Shown in pieces: positions 40,049-48,143 of a DNA stretch of 64,000 bases. The position numbers were made by a program, and so were the translations under genes. The DNA is taken from the NCBI RefSeq assembly GCF_022761125.1, contig NZ_JAKWJR010000001.1, positions 124,001 through 188,000 of the forward strand. Reading direction: 5' to 3'. This DNA comes from Nocardioides sp. SR21 (lineage in GTDB: Bacteria > Actinomycetota > Actinomycetes > Propionibacteriales > Nocardioidaceae). Each line of letters opens with the position of its first letter. Position 1 is the first letter of the stretch. The notes under the pieces are model-generated. The model ran no database searches. It worked only from the letters and a program-made list of their open reading frames with translations, and had not been told where the DNA came from.

Positions 40049-41236
40049 ATGGCCCACTACCGACGCATCGGTGCGGTACCCCCGAAGCGGCACACCCAGT
40101 TCCGCGACGAGGACGGCCGCCTCTACTACGAGGAGCTGATGGGGGAGGAGGGCTTCTCCTCCGACTCCTCGCTGCTCTACCACCGCGGTGTGCCCTCGGC
40201 GATCGTGGCGAGCGAGGTGTGGGAGCTGCCCGACCAGACCCGCACGCCCAACCACCCGCTGAAGCCCCGACACCTCACGCTGCACGACCTGGCGTTCGGG
40301 GGCGAGACCGGCGCCGACGCGGTGACCGACCGCCGCCTGGTGCTCGGCAACAACGACGTGCGGATCGCGTACGTCGTCACCGGGACCGACGCGTCGCCGT
40401 ACTACCGCAACGCCATCGGCGACGAGTGCGTGTACGTCGAGTCCGGCACCGGCGTGGTCGAGACGGTGTTCGGTGTCGTCGGCTACCGGGCGGGTGACTA
40501 CGTCGTGATCCCGCGCGCGACCACGCACCGGTGGGTGCCGGCCGAGGCGAGCCGGCTGTACGCGATCGAGGCGAACAGCCACGTCGCGCCGCCCAAGCGG
40601 TACCTCTCGCGCTACGGCCAGCTGCTCGAGCACGCGCCGTACTGCGAACGCGACCTCTACGGCCCGGAGCAGCCGATCACCCGCGAGGGCAACGACGTCG
40701 AGGTGCTGGTGAAGCACCGCACCAGCGCCGGGATCGTCGGGACGCGGATGACGTATGCGACGCACCCGTTCGACGTGGTCGGGTGGGACGGCTGCCTGTA
40801 CCCGTACACGTTCAACATCGAGGACTACATGCCGATCACCGGCAAGATCCACCAGCCGCCGCCGGTGCACCAGGTCTTCGAGGGCCACAACTTCGTGATC
40901 TGCAACTTCCTGCCGCGCAAGGTCGACTACCACCCGCTGGCGATCCCGGTGCCGTACTACCACTCGAACGTCGACAGCGACGAGGTGATGTTCTACGTCG
41001 GCGGGGACTACGAGGCCCGCAAGGGCTCGGGCATCGGCATCGGCTCGATCTCGCTGCACCCGGGCGGGTACGCCCACGGCCCGCAGCCCTCGGCGATCGA
41101 GGCGTCGCTGGGTGCGGAGTTCTTCGAGGAGTCCGCGGTCATGGTCGACACGTTCGCCCCGCTCGACCTCGGCGAGGGCGGGCTGGCCGTCGAGGACCCG
41201 GCGTACGCCTGGACCTGGAGCGGGCGCCGGGCCTAG
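40049..41236 (+). CDS. hmgA: homogentisate 1,2-dioxygenase
   Basis: A 395-residue dioxygenase of the HgmA family. Characteristic stretches are MAHYRRIGAVPPKRHTQFRD, RNAIGDECVYVESGTGVVET, HQPPPVHQVFEGHNFVICNF, the Fe-site region PYYHSNVDSDEVMFYVGGDY and SISLHPGGYAHGPQPSAIEA. It opens the homogentisate ring to maleylacetoacetate using Fe(II) and O2. The length is shorter than the 430-445 residues of animal and proteobacterial enzymes but agrees with actinobacterial forms. GGGAGGCGGAG precedes ATG 40049. It is divergent from the unknown-fahA operon across the palindrome at 40014-40028. Confidence 0.94.
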   Translation: MAHYRRIGAVPPKRHTQFRDEDGRLYYEELMGEEGFSSDSSLLYHRGVPSAIVASEVWELPDQTRTPNHPLKPRHLTLHDLAFGGETGADAVTDRRLVLGNNDVRIAYVVTGTDASPYYRNAIGDECVYVESGTGVVETVFGVVGYRAGDYVVIPRATTHRWVPAEASRLYAIEANSHVAPPKRYLSRYGQLLEHAPYCERDLYGPEQPITREGNDVEVLVKHRTSAGIVGTRMTYATHPFDVVGWDGCLYPYTFNIEDYMPITGKIHQPPPVHQVFEGHNFVICNFLPRKVDYHPLAIPVPYYHSNVDSDEVMFYVGGDYEARKGSGIGIGSISLHPGGYAHGPQPSAIEASLGAEFFEESAVMVDTFAPLDLGEGGLAVEDPAYAWTWSGRRA

Positions 41237-42348
41237 GCCGGCACCAGCACGTCGTCGGTCACCGCGGCGTGCACCTCGAGCATCCGCTCGACGGTCCGGT
41301 GCCACGGGAACTGCTCGGCCCGCAGGCGGGCGGCCCGGCGCCGTTGAGCGGCAGGTCGGGCGGCCACCTCGAGGACCGCGTCCGCGAGCGCGACCGGGTC
41401 GGGGTTGGCCCAGGCGCCTGAGGTGGCATCCACCAGCTCACGCGCGCCGCCGCGGTCGGCGGTGACGACCGGGGTGCCGCTGGCCAGTGCCTCCAGCACG
41501 GCGAGGCCGAAGGTCTCACCCGGGCAGACCGACAGCGCGACGTCGGCCGCGGAGATCCGGCGGCTCAGGTCCTCGCGACCGTCCACGAACCCGTGGAACA
41601 CCACGGGCGCAGCGCCGGCGATCGCCACGAGCTCGTCGAGGTGGGGGCCCTCGCCGTACACGTCGAGCCGGACGGGTACGCCGCGGCGGTGCAGCTCGAC
41701 GGCCGTCTCGACCGCCAGGTGCGGCGACTTCTCGCGCGACAGTCGGCCGACGTGGGTGAGCCGGAGCAGACGCGGGTCGGCGGCCGAGGGGTGCGGCCGG
41801 AACGTGTCGAGGTCCACCCCGAGGGGCACACGCACCATCGGGCAGCCCGCCGCCTCCGCGACCGCCTGGAACTCCTGCTGCGCATAGCGCGACGTGACCA
41901 CGACGGTGTCGAAGCTGCGGACCAGCACGCGGTTCAGCATCGCGATCGAGACCTTCGACGTGGTCTCGCGCCCGCTGCGCAGCGCGAGCATGTCGTCGAG
42001 CCGCTCGTGCGAGAACAGCACGGACCCGACCCCGCGGCGGCGCGCCCACCGGGTCACGGGCAGCAGCGTGAGCTTGTCGCTGAGCTCCACCGAGGTGGGC
42101 GCGAAGCGCTCCAGCACGTCGGTGACCCGCCACGGCTCGACGATCAGCCGGTAGCCGCCACCGACCCGCGGCGCCCGGATCTGGACGACGTCACCGTGTG
42201 CGGTCGCGGTCACCCGGTCGACCGGCCCGGGCACCACCAGCAGCCGCTCGCACCCGGCGGCGACGTACCCGCTCCCGAGCGCGGCGACCGCGGTCTTCAT
42301 GCCGCCGGAGGCGGGCCCGATGAAGTTGGCGAGCTGGGCGATGCGCAC
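41233..42348 (-). CDS. GT4-family glycosyltransferase
   Basis: A 371-residue GT-B enzyme: an N-terminal domain with VRIAQLANFIGPASGGMKTA (donor-loop glycines), then the C-terminal Glycos_transf_1 domain with LTHVGRLSREKSPHLAVETA, RLDVYGEGPHLDELVAI, and the E-x7-E donor motif region CPGETFGLAVLEALASGTPV. It resembles GDP-mannose-dependent alpha-mannosyltransferases (MgtA/PimB-like), consistent with mannolipid synthesis. Donor and acceptor are not proven. GTG 42348 is selected because CACGGT lies 6 bases upstream. It shares 4 bases with the convergent hmgA end. Confidence 0.87.
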   Translation of the reverse strand: MRIAQLANFIGPASGGMKTAVAALGSGYVAAGCERLLVVPGPVDRVTATAHGDVVQIRAPRVGGGYRLIVEPWRVTDVLERFAPTSVELSDKLTLLPVTRWARRRGVGSVLFSHERLDDMLALRSGRETTSKVSIAMLNRVLVRSFDTVVVTSRYAQQEFQAVAEAAGCPMVRVPLGVDLDTFRPHPSAADPRLLRLTHVGRLSREKSPHLAVETAVELHRRGVPVRLDVYGEGPHLDELVAIAGAAPVVFHGFVDGREDLSRRISAADVALSVCPGETFGLAVLEALASGTPVVTADRGGARELVDATSGAWANPDPVALADAVLEVAARPAAQRRRAARLRAEQFPWHRTVERMLEVHAAVTDDVLVPA

Positions 42349-42354
42349 GGGGAG

Positions 42355-42360
42355 ACCGTG
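42355..42360 (-). promoter_or_regulatory. -10 box of leaderless glycosyltransferase transcript
   Basis: On the minus strand CACGGT (NANNNT) is followed by 6 bases and GTG 42348. Confidence 0.4.
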
Positions 42361-42436
42361 TCGTGCCCGCGTGAACGGGTGGGGGTGCCGAGGTGGCTGC
42401 TCGATGTCGAGACTCGTGTCGAGACCAGCAGTGGTG

Positions 42437-42442
42437 CACCAT
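42437..42442 (+). promoter_or_regulatory. -10 box of leaderless DUF1905 transcript
   Basis: CACCAT?type box: the NANNNT element ends 6 bases (GCCGCC) before ATG 42449, and no Shine-Dalgarno sequence is seen. Coordinates are within one or two bases. Confidence 0.4.
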
Positions 42443-42448
42443 GCCGCC

Positions 42449-42745
42449 ATGGGCTGGACGTGCGAGTTCGACGCGACAGTGTGGGAGTGGGAGTCCTCTC
42501 CCGAGAGCACGGCGTGGTTCTTCCTCACCGTGCCCGAGGACGAGAGCGAGGACATCCGGGTGCACGCAGGTCCGCCGCGCGGGTTCGGCTCGGTGCGTGT
42601 CGAGGCGACGATCGGCGCCACGACGTGGCGGACGTCGGTGTTCCCCGGCAGGAGCGGCTACTCGCTCCCGCTGAAGAAGGCGGTGCGCCGCGCCGAGTCC
42701 CTCGATCCCGGGGACTCGGCGCGGGTCACGCTCGAGCTGATCTAG
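42449..42745 (+). CDS. DUF1905 domain protein
   Basis: A 98-residue protein equal to one DUF1905 domain: CEFDATVWEWESSPESTAWF, FFLTVPEDESEDIRV, GFGSVRVEATIGATTWRTSV and the C-terminal YSLPLKKAVRRAESLDPGD, a pattern shared across the family (strands then the LPLKKAVR helix). DUF1905 proteins are small beta-barrel-like proteins of unknown function, sometimes fused to a YdeI-like OmdA domain, which is absent here. ATG 42449 is chosen from the leaderless spacing. Its stop is 4 bases from the stop of the convergent membrane-protein gene. Confidence 0.85.
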   Translation: MGWTCEFDATVWEWESSPESTAWFFLTVPEDESEDIRVHAGPPRGFGSVRVEATIGATTWRTSVFPGRSGYSLPLKKAVRRAESLDPGDSARVTLELI

Positions 42746-42749
42746 CTAG

Positions 42750-43544
42750 CTACGCCGCGACGGGCTCGCCGTTCAGCGCCTTGTACGTGTACGCCGTACC
42801 GATCAGGACGACCGGGACCGCCACGATCAGGCCGATGCCGCAGAGCAGCGCGCCGACGAACCACGCGACCACGCTGAGCAGGAACCACAGGATCACGTTG
42901 CCGGCGTTGTTCTTCGTGAACTCGAAGCTCGCCTTGATCGCATCGATCGCACCGAGCTCCTCGCGGTCCATCAGGAAGTACAGCGTGTACGACGTGAAGA
43001 ACATGACCAGCAGGCCCGGGATCACGCAGAGCACGAAGCCGACGAACGTCGCGATGCCGATCAGCAGCGAGGCGACGACGACGTCACCGAGCTTGTGCGG
43101 CTTGAGCAGCGTGGCCGGGTCGAGGTCGCGGCCCTCGGTGATCGCCAGCGCGTAGCGGACGATGCCGGCGCCGATGATCATCGAGACGATCCAGCTGATG
43201 AGGCTGAATCCCCACTGCAGGAAGAACTGCAGGCTGAAGAACCCGCCGCACTCCTCGACCTCGCCGGTGCGCAGGTTGATGGTCGGGTCGCAGGCGGCCG
43301 CGTTGGCCACCACGAAGCCGATGATCTGGAGCACGATCAGCGCGCCGACCAGTACGAGGACGGCGACCAGGATCTGGCCGAGGTTCGCGGTGAACTTGTT
43401 CCAGCCGTAGCTGAACGCGTTGCCGACGCTGTAGCCGCCGGCACCACCGGGAGGCGCGGGCTGCGGCGGGGGCGGCGGGGGCGGCGGCGGGGTCGACTCG
43501 CCGTAGCTCTCGTACGGCGGCGGCGGTGGCTCGTTCGTGGACAC
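42750..43544 (-). CDS. proline-rich multi-pass membrane protein
   Basis: A 264-residue protein. The first 45 residues are Pro/Gly-rich (PPPPPYESYGE, a run of prolines, PAPPGGAGGY). The rest has about six hydrophobic segments including ILVAVLVLVGALIVLQIIGF, VASLLIGIATFVGFVLCVIP and VILWFLLSVVAWFVGALLCG. IPGLLVMFFTSYTLYFLMD and the helix AIDAIKASFEFTKNNAGNV match the DUF975/YciC-like integral membrane family seen in many actinobacteria. Function unknown. GTG 43544 has a clear AGGAGG ribosome site. It is divergent from the molybdo-oxidoreductase gene. Confidence 0.8.
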   Translation of the reverse strand: MSTNEPPPPPYESYGESTPPPPPPPPPQPAPPGGAGGYSVGNAFSYGWNKFTANLGQILVAVLVLVGALIVLQIIGFVVANAAACDPTINLRTGEVEECGGFFSLQFFLQWGFSLISWIVSMIIGAGIVRYALAITEGRDLDPATLLKPHKLGDVVVASLLIGIATFVGFVLCVIPGLLVMFFTSYTLYFLMDREELGAIDAIKASFEFTKNNAGNVILWFLLSVVAWFVGALLCGIGLIVAVPVVLIGTAYTYKALNGEPVAA

Positions 43545-43650
43545 GTTTCCTCCTGGCTCGGGACACTCCCCTGGGAAGGCCAACCGCAACCTAGTGCCTA
43601 CGCGGGTCCGACCAACAGGTCCCATCGGGGCATTGCCTTGCGAGCCGCGA

Positions 43651-43686
43651 GAGGATGGAGCCATGAGCGAGCGAGGACGCGCATGA
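43651..43686 (+). promoter_or_regulatory. possible leaderless 7-codon leader ORF coupled to the oxidoreductase
   Basis: GAGGAT (43651-43656) lies 6 bases before ATG 43663, which opens the 7-codon frame MSERGRA ending TGA 43684-43686. That stop overlaps ATG 43683 of the oxidoreductase gene (ATGA). The reading frame contains the GAGGA ribosome site of the large gene. It may be a short upstream ORF for coupled initiation. Confidence 0.4.
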
Positions 43687-46040
43687 GCCGGAAGCCGCCG
43701 CAGGAGGACATCGACGAGCGAGAGCTGGACGTCGACGCTCCCAAGCAGGTGGCGGCCGGGCCGACCGCGGTGGCGATCACCATGAAGCGCGCCCTCGAGC
43801 AGATGGGCGTGCGCCGTACGGCGAAGACCCTGACGCGGCTCAACCAGGTCGACGGCTTCGACTGCCAGGGCTGCGCGTGGCCGGACCCGGACCCGAGTCA
43901 GCGGCACCACGCGGAGTTCTGCGAGAACGGCGCCAAGGCGGTCACCGAGGAGGCGACCCTGCGCCGGGTCGGCCGGGAGTTCTTCGCCGAGCACCCGCTC
44001 GCCGACCTGGAGGAGCGCACCGACTACTGGCTCGGGCAGCAGGGCCGGATCACCGAGCCGATGGTGCTCCGGGCCGGCGGCACCCACTACGAGCCGGTCT
44101 CGTGGGACGACGCGTTCGGCCTGATCGCCGGTCACCTCAACGCGCTGGCGTCGCCGGACCAGGCGATCTTCTACACCTCGGGCAAGACGTCGAACGAGGC
44201 GGCGTTCGCCTACCAGCTGTTCGTGCGCGCCTTCGGCACCAACAACCTGCCGGACTGCTCGAACATGTGCCACGAGTCCTCGGGTGTCGCGCTCGCCGAG
44301 GTGATGGGCATCGGCAAGGGCTCGGTGAGCCTGCAGGACGTCCACGACGCGAAGCTGATCGTGATCGCCGGGCAGAACCCGGGCACCAACCACCCGCGGA
44401 TGCTCATCGCGCTCGAGGAGGCCAAGCGCAAGGGCGCGAAGATCCTCGCGATCAACCCGCTGCGCGAGGCCGGTCTGGTGCGGTTCAAGAACCCGCAGAA
44501 GCCCCGCGGCCTCACCGGCAAGGGCACCGAGCTCGCCGACCTCTACCTCCCGGTCCGGATCAACGGCGACCTCGCGCTGTTCCAGGCGATCGGCTCGCTG
44601 CTGCTCGAGTGGGGCGCGGTGGACCGCGACTTCGTCGAGCGGTACACGACCGGCTTCGACGCGTGGGCCGCACACGTGCAGGACCTCGACTGGGACCTGG
44701 TGCTCGAGGCCACCGGCCTGACGCGCGCGCAGATCGAGGAGGCCGCAGCGATGTTCCGTGACTCCGACGCCACGGTGCTCTGCTGGGCGATGGGCATCAC
44801 CCAGCACCGCAACGCGGTCGCGACGATCAAGGAGTTCGCGAACGTTGCGTTCCTGCAGGGCAACATCGGCAAGCCCGGTGCCGGACTCTGCCCGGTGCGC
44901 GGCCACTCCAACGTCCAGGGCGACCGCACCATGGGCATCTGGGAGCGCCCGCCCGGGCACTTCCTCGACCGGCTGCGTGACGAGTTCGGCTTCGAGCCGC
45001 CACGTGAGCACGGCCTCGACACCGTCGCGTCGATCAAGGCGCTCCACGACGGCGACGCGACGGTCTTCTTCGCGATGGGCGGCAACTTCGTCTCCGCGGC
45101 CCCCGACACCGAGGTCACCGAGGACGCGATGCGTCGCTCGGCCCTCACCGTGCACGTCTCGACCAAGCTCAACCGCTCGCACGTCGTGCACGGCCGGGAG
45201 GCGCTGATCCTGCCGGTGCTCGGCCGCAGCGAGAAGGACCGCACCGGCGGTCGCGACCAGCGGGTGACCGTCGAGGACTCGATGTCGGCGGTGCACGCCT
45301 CCCGCGGACCGCTCGACCCGGCGTCGCCGTACCTGAAGTCCGAGGTCGACATCGTCTGCTCGCTCGCCGAGGCGACGCTCGGCGACCGCCACGCCATCCC
45401 GTGGGCGGCGTTCCGCAGCGACTACACCGAGATCCGGCGCCGGATCGCGCGGGTGGTCCCCGGATGCGACGCGTACGACGAGAAGGTCGACCGCCCGGGT
45501 GGCTTCGTGCTGCCGCACCCGCCGCGCGACAGCCGGACGTTCCCGACCACGCTCGACAAGGCGATCTTCACGGTCAGCCCCACCGACGTCCTGCAGGTGC
45601 CGGACGGCCGGCTGCTGCTGCAGACCATCCGCTCGCACGACCAGTTCAACACCACGATCTACGGCCTCGACGACCGCTACCGCGGCATCTCCAACGGCCG
45701 TCGGGTGGTGTTCGTGCACCCCGACGACATCACGGCGCTCGGCTTCGCGGAGGGCGAGCACGTCGACCTGGTCAGCGAGTGGGACGGCACCGAGCGCCAG
45801 GCGACCTCGTTCCGGATCGTCGCGTACGACCAGCCGCGCGGGTGCGCGGCGGCGTACTACCCGGAGACGAACCCGCTGGTGCCGCTCGAGTCGACGGCCG
45901 AGGGCAGCAACTGCCCGACCTCGAAGTCCGTGATCATCCGGCTCGAGAAGGCCGACGGCGGCGGCAGCGGTGGCGGCGAGACCCCGCCCGGTCGCGGTGA
46001 CGAGGCGAAGCGACACGTGGAACCGGAGCACCTGGCGTGA
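43683..46040 (+). CDS. FdhF/YdeP-family molybdopterin oxidoreductase
   Basis: A 785-residue molybdoenzyme related to formate dehydrogenase alpha chains (FdhF/YdeP group). The N-terminal Fe-S region is FDCQGCAWPDP...AEFCENGAKA. The molybdopterin domains show WDDAFGLIAGHLNALASP, YTSGKTSNEAAFAYQLFVRA, NNLPDCSNMCHESSGVAL, VIAGQNPGTNHPRMLIALEE and the C-terminal Molydop_binding domain TIRSHDQFNTTIYGLDDRYR. No in-frame UGA is needed, so it is not a selenoprotein as read. Substrate unknown; E. coli YdeP is linked to acid resistance. The C-terminal 25 residues are Gly-rich. Pirin follows after 10 bp. Confidence 0.88.
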   Translation: MSRKPPQEDIDERELDVDAPKQVAAGPTAVAITMKRALEQMGVRRTAKTLTRLNQVDGFDCQGCAWPDPDPSQRHHAEFCENGAKAVTEEATLRRVGREFFAEHPLADLEERTDYWLGQQGRITEPMVLRAGGTHYEPVSWDDAFGLIAGHLNALASPDQAIFYTSGKTSNEAAFAYQLFVRAFGTNNLPDCSNMCHESSGVALAEVMGIGKGSVSLQDVHDAKLIVIAGQNPGTNHPRMLIALEEAKRKGAKILAINPLREAGLVRFKNPQKPRGLTGKGTELADLYLPVRINGDLALFQAIGSLLLEWGAVDRDFVERYTTGFDAWAAHVQDLDWDLVLEATGLTRAQIEEAAAMFRDSDATVLCWAMGITQHRNAVATIKEFANVAFLQGNIGKPGAGLCPVRGHSNVQGDRTMGIWERPPGHFLDRLRDEFGFEPPREHGLDTVASIKALHDGDATVFFAMGGNFVSAAPDTEVTEDAMRRSALTVHVSTKLNRSHVVHGREALILPVLGRSEKDRTGGRDQRVTVEDSMSAVHASRGPLDPASPYLKSEVDIVCSLAEATLGDRHAIPWAAFRSDYTEIRRRIARVVPGCDAYDEKVDRPGGFVLPHPPRDSRTFPTTLDKAIFTVSPTDVLQVPDGRLLLQTIRSHDQFNTTIYGLDDRYRGISNGRRVVFVHPDDITALGFAEGEHVDLVSEWDGTERQATSFRIVAYDQPRGCAAAYYPETNPLVPLESTAEGSNCPTSKSVIIRLEKADGGGSGGGETPPGRGDEAKRHVEPEHLA

Positions 46041-46050
46041 GGGGTGAGGC

Positions 46051-47022
46051 ATGAGCAACCTGGAGGACCGGCCCGACGAGGTCGAGTGCACCGCGACGGC
46101 GGCGTCGGACGTGGAGATCATGACGCCCCGCGACGTCCCGCTCGGCGGACCCCGCGCGATGCGGGTACGCCGCACGCTGCCGCAACGGCACCGGTCGCTG
46201 ATCGGCGCCTGGTGCTTCGTCGACCACTACGGTCCGGACGAGGTGGCGGACTCCGGTGGGATGAAGGTCGCCCCGCACCCGCACACCGGGCTGCAGACGG
46301 TGAGCTGGCTGTTCACCGGCGAGATCGAGCACCGCGACAGCGCCGGCAACCACGCGATGGTGCGGCCCGGCGAGGTGAACCTGATGACCGCGGGACGCGG
46401 CATCAGCCACTCCGAGGTCTCGACCGCCGCGACGAGCACGCTGCACGGCGCGCAGCTGTGGGTCGCCCTGCCCGACGCCCACCGGCACACCGACCCCGGC
46501 TTCACCCACCACGCGCCGACGCCGGTCACCGGTACGGGCTGGGAGGTGCGGGTGTTCCTCGGCTCGCTGCTCGGCGACACCTCCCCGGTGCCGACGTACT
46601 CCCCGCTGCTCGGCGCGGAGCTGCTGCTCGAGCCGGGCACCGCGCTCACCTTGGACGTCGATGCGACGTACGAGCACGGGGTCCTCGTCGACAGCGGCGT
46701 GGTCGGCGTCGACGGCACCGACGCGAAGAAGGACGACCTCGCCTACGTCCCGCCCGGCCGCTCGACGCTCGCGCTCAGGACGTACGACGCGCCCGCGCGG
46801 CTGCTGCTCCTGGGCGGACCGCCGTTCGGCGAGAGCATCGTGATGTGGTGGAACTTCGTCGGCCGCTCGCACGACGAGATCGCCGGCTACCGCACCGAGT
46901 GGCAGGGCCAGATCACCGACACCGGCCTGGTCGAGGGCCGCTTCGGCATCCCCGTCGGCGACGAGCTGCCGCCGATCCCCGCACCTCCGCTGCCCAACGC
47001 GCGGCTGAAGGAGCGGCGCTAG
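46051..47022 (+). CDS. pirin family protein
   Basis: A 323-residue bicupin. The N-terminal cupin shows the metal site of pirins: PHPHTGLQTVSWLFTGEIEH with ISHSE later (RGISHSEVS), and AGAWCFVDHYGPDEV-like residues upstream (LIGAWCFVDHYGP). The second cupin ends GPPFGESIVMWWNFVGRSHD. Pirins are Fe-binding proteins; some are quercetinases or transcription cofactors. GAGGGGTGAGG precedes the ATG. Ten bases after the molybdo-oxidoreductase gene, so probably the same operon. Confidence 0.92.
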   Translation: MSNLEDRPDEVECTATAASDVEIMTPRDVPLGGPRAMRVRRTLPQRHRSLIGAWCFVDHYGPDEVADSGGMKVAPHPHTGLQTVSWLFTGEIEHRDSAGNHAMVRPGEVNLMTAGRGISHSEVSTAATSTLHGAQLWVALPDAHRHTDPGFTHHAPTPVTGTGWEVRVFLGSLLGDTSPVPTYSPLLGAELLLEPGTALTLDVDATYEHGVLVDSGVVGVDGTDAKKDDLAYVPPGRSTLALRTYDAPARLLLLGGPPFGESIVMWWNFVGRSHDEIAGYRTEWQGQITDTGLVEGRFGIPVGDELPPIPAPPLPNARLKERR

Positions 47023-47045
47023 CCCCCCGGGTGTCGAGGTTCGGG

Positions 47046-47094
47046 CGACAGGGGAGATCTGTCGGCACCAGGCGCCGGAAGATCTCCGCTGTCG
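47046..47094. terminator. 15-bp hairpin after the pirin gene
   Basis: CGACAGGGGAGATCT (47046-47060) pairs with AGATCTCCGCTGTCG (47080-47094) with one mismatch and a 19-base loop. It lies between the convergent pirin and double-CXXCG genes, so probably a two-way terminator, though the arms are unusually AT-balanced for this genome. Confidence 0.6.
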
Positions 47095-47171
47095 GCATGG
47101 TCCAGTGGCAGGAGTGCGAGGAACCATCCGCCCGGATCTGCCGATGAGCGGTCTCGCTGGGACCACGGTGC

Positions 47172-47858
47172 CTACTGGATCACCGCCTCGACGAGATCCC
47201 AGTTCCGTGGGCTCGCTGCCAAGAGCATCTCTCCGAGGGGTCGCCGGAAGAGCACGTGCCGGAACGAGTTCAGTCCACTGCCAAACCTCTCCGGCGACGC
47301 AATGACATCAGAGGCTGAGGCCACGGCGACGCCGCTGATCGGCGCCTCGTTCTCGCTGACCGGCAACCACTTCCATCGACCACATTGATTGCATGACGAC
47401 CCCGTCGTCTCGCCGTAGTGCTGGCCATGGCGGGCTCGCACCGCACGCTCCAGATCAGCGGGGCGGTGCCAGTCCTGAGTCGTCTGGCGCGGCAGAATCT
47501 GTCTCGTTGCAGTCGGTCCGTTCCGTGGCTTGTACACCTCGCCCATGTCCACGACGAACCGCTCGCTGACCTCAGCGGCCACCCGCTCCGACACGCAGAC
47601 GACGTCGAACAGCCAGTTCGGCATCCAGACTTCGGCGCTCGGAAACTTCGCGCTCTGGATCACGAGCGCCCCCGACTGATCGACAAGAGGCGTCCCGCAA
47701 CCTCGACACCAACCGTCGTCGCCGTACATCGGACCCAACCCGTAGGAGTCCTCGGGCCAAGGCCAGCCCGGCGTGTAGCGCGGAGACAAGGCCACCCATT
47801 CGGTCGACGGTTCTCGCACAGACCGAGTATCTCGACGGCCTGTTAGGAACGCACTCAT
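47172..47858 (-). CDS. double-CXXCG-motif hypothetical protein
   Basis: A 228-residue protein with two CxxCG motifs, WCRGCGTPLV (about residues 50-57) and SSCNQCGRWKW (about 155-162), about 100 residues apart. Between them are AEVWMPNWLFDVVCVSERVA and VVDMGEVYKPRN. The arrangement resembles the double-CXXCG (SitI6-like) proteins first known as putative immunity proteins in myxobacteria. Two CxxC pairs would suit one or two zinc sites. Codon use is visibly less GC-rich than neighbours, suggesting recent acquisition. No adjacent toxin gene is seen. No Shine-Dalgarno sequence is evident. Confidence 0.6.
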   Translation of the reverse strand: MSAFLTGRRDTRSVREPSTEWVALSPRYTPGWPWPEDSYGLGPMYGDDGWCRGCGTPLVDQSGALVIQSAKFPSAEVWMPNWLFDVVCVSERVAAEVSERFVVDMGEVYKPRNGPTATRQILPRQTTQDWHRPADLERAVRARHGQHYGETTGSSCNQCGRWKWLPVSENEAPISGVAVASASDVIASPERFGSGLNSFRHVLFRRPLGEMLLAASPRNWDLVEAVIQ

Positions 47859-48143
47859 CTGCCGCGAGCTGCGCGGATCTGCCGAGTTGAGGGCGCGTGG
47901 CGCATCGGCGGTGAGCCAGCAACCGTTTGCATGGACCGAACGGTTGCTCGCGCACCGCTGGCCGACATTCGCCCGCTCATGCCGCGATCAGCGCGGACCC
48001 GCGCCCTCACCGTCCTGCACCGGCGATGGTCTCGAGACAGGCGCCAGCGCGCCTTCCTCGACCACCGTGCGCCCGGTGATTGAGGTGCGAGTGAAGCGAG
48101 CCTCGACACCAGCACTGTCGGCGCCCTGGGTCAGGATGGAGCC
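47859..48143. other. 285-bp intergenic region with a 10-bp palindrome
   Basis: AGCAACCGTT (47919-47928) and AACGGTTGCT (47940-47949) are a perfect inverted repeat around 11 bases, 61 bp upstream of the double-CXXCG start. This is a plausible operator. No gene is supported in the rest. A CAGGAT box for tag lies at its right end. Confidence 0.5.
48132..48137 (+). promoter_or_regulatory. -10 box of leaderless tag transcript
   Basis: CAGGAT (NANNNT) is followed by 6 bases (GGAGCC) and ATG 48144. The same GGAGCC-ATG context occurs at 43663. Confidence 0.4.

Noticed and set aside
43683-46040. Selenoprotein in the formate-dehydrogenase-like gene
   Set aside because: No in-frame TGA occurs in the gene, so no selenocysteine is needed.
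43545-46175. The membrane-protein frame extends as an open frame far upstream on the minus strand to about 46175
   Set aside because: The upstream part is antisense to the molybdo-oxidoreductase and has no motifs; GTG 43544 has a good ribosome site.
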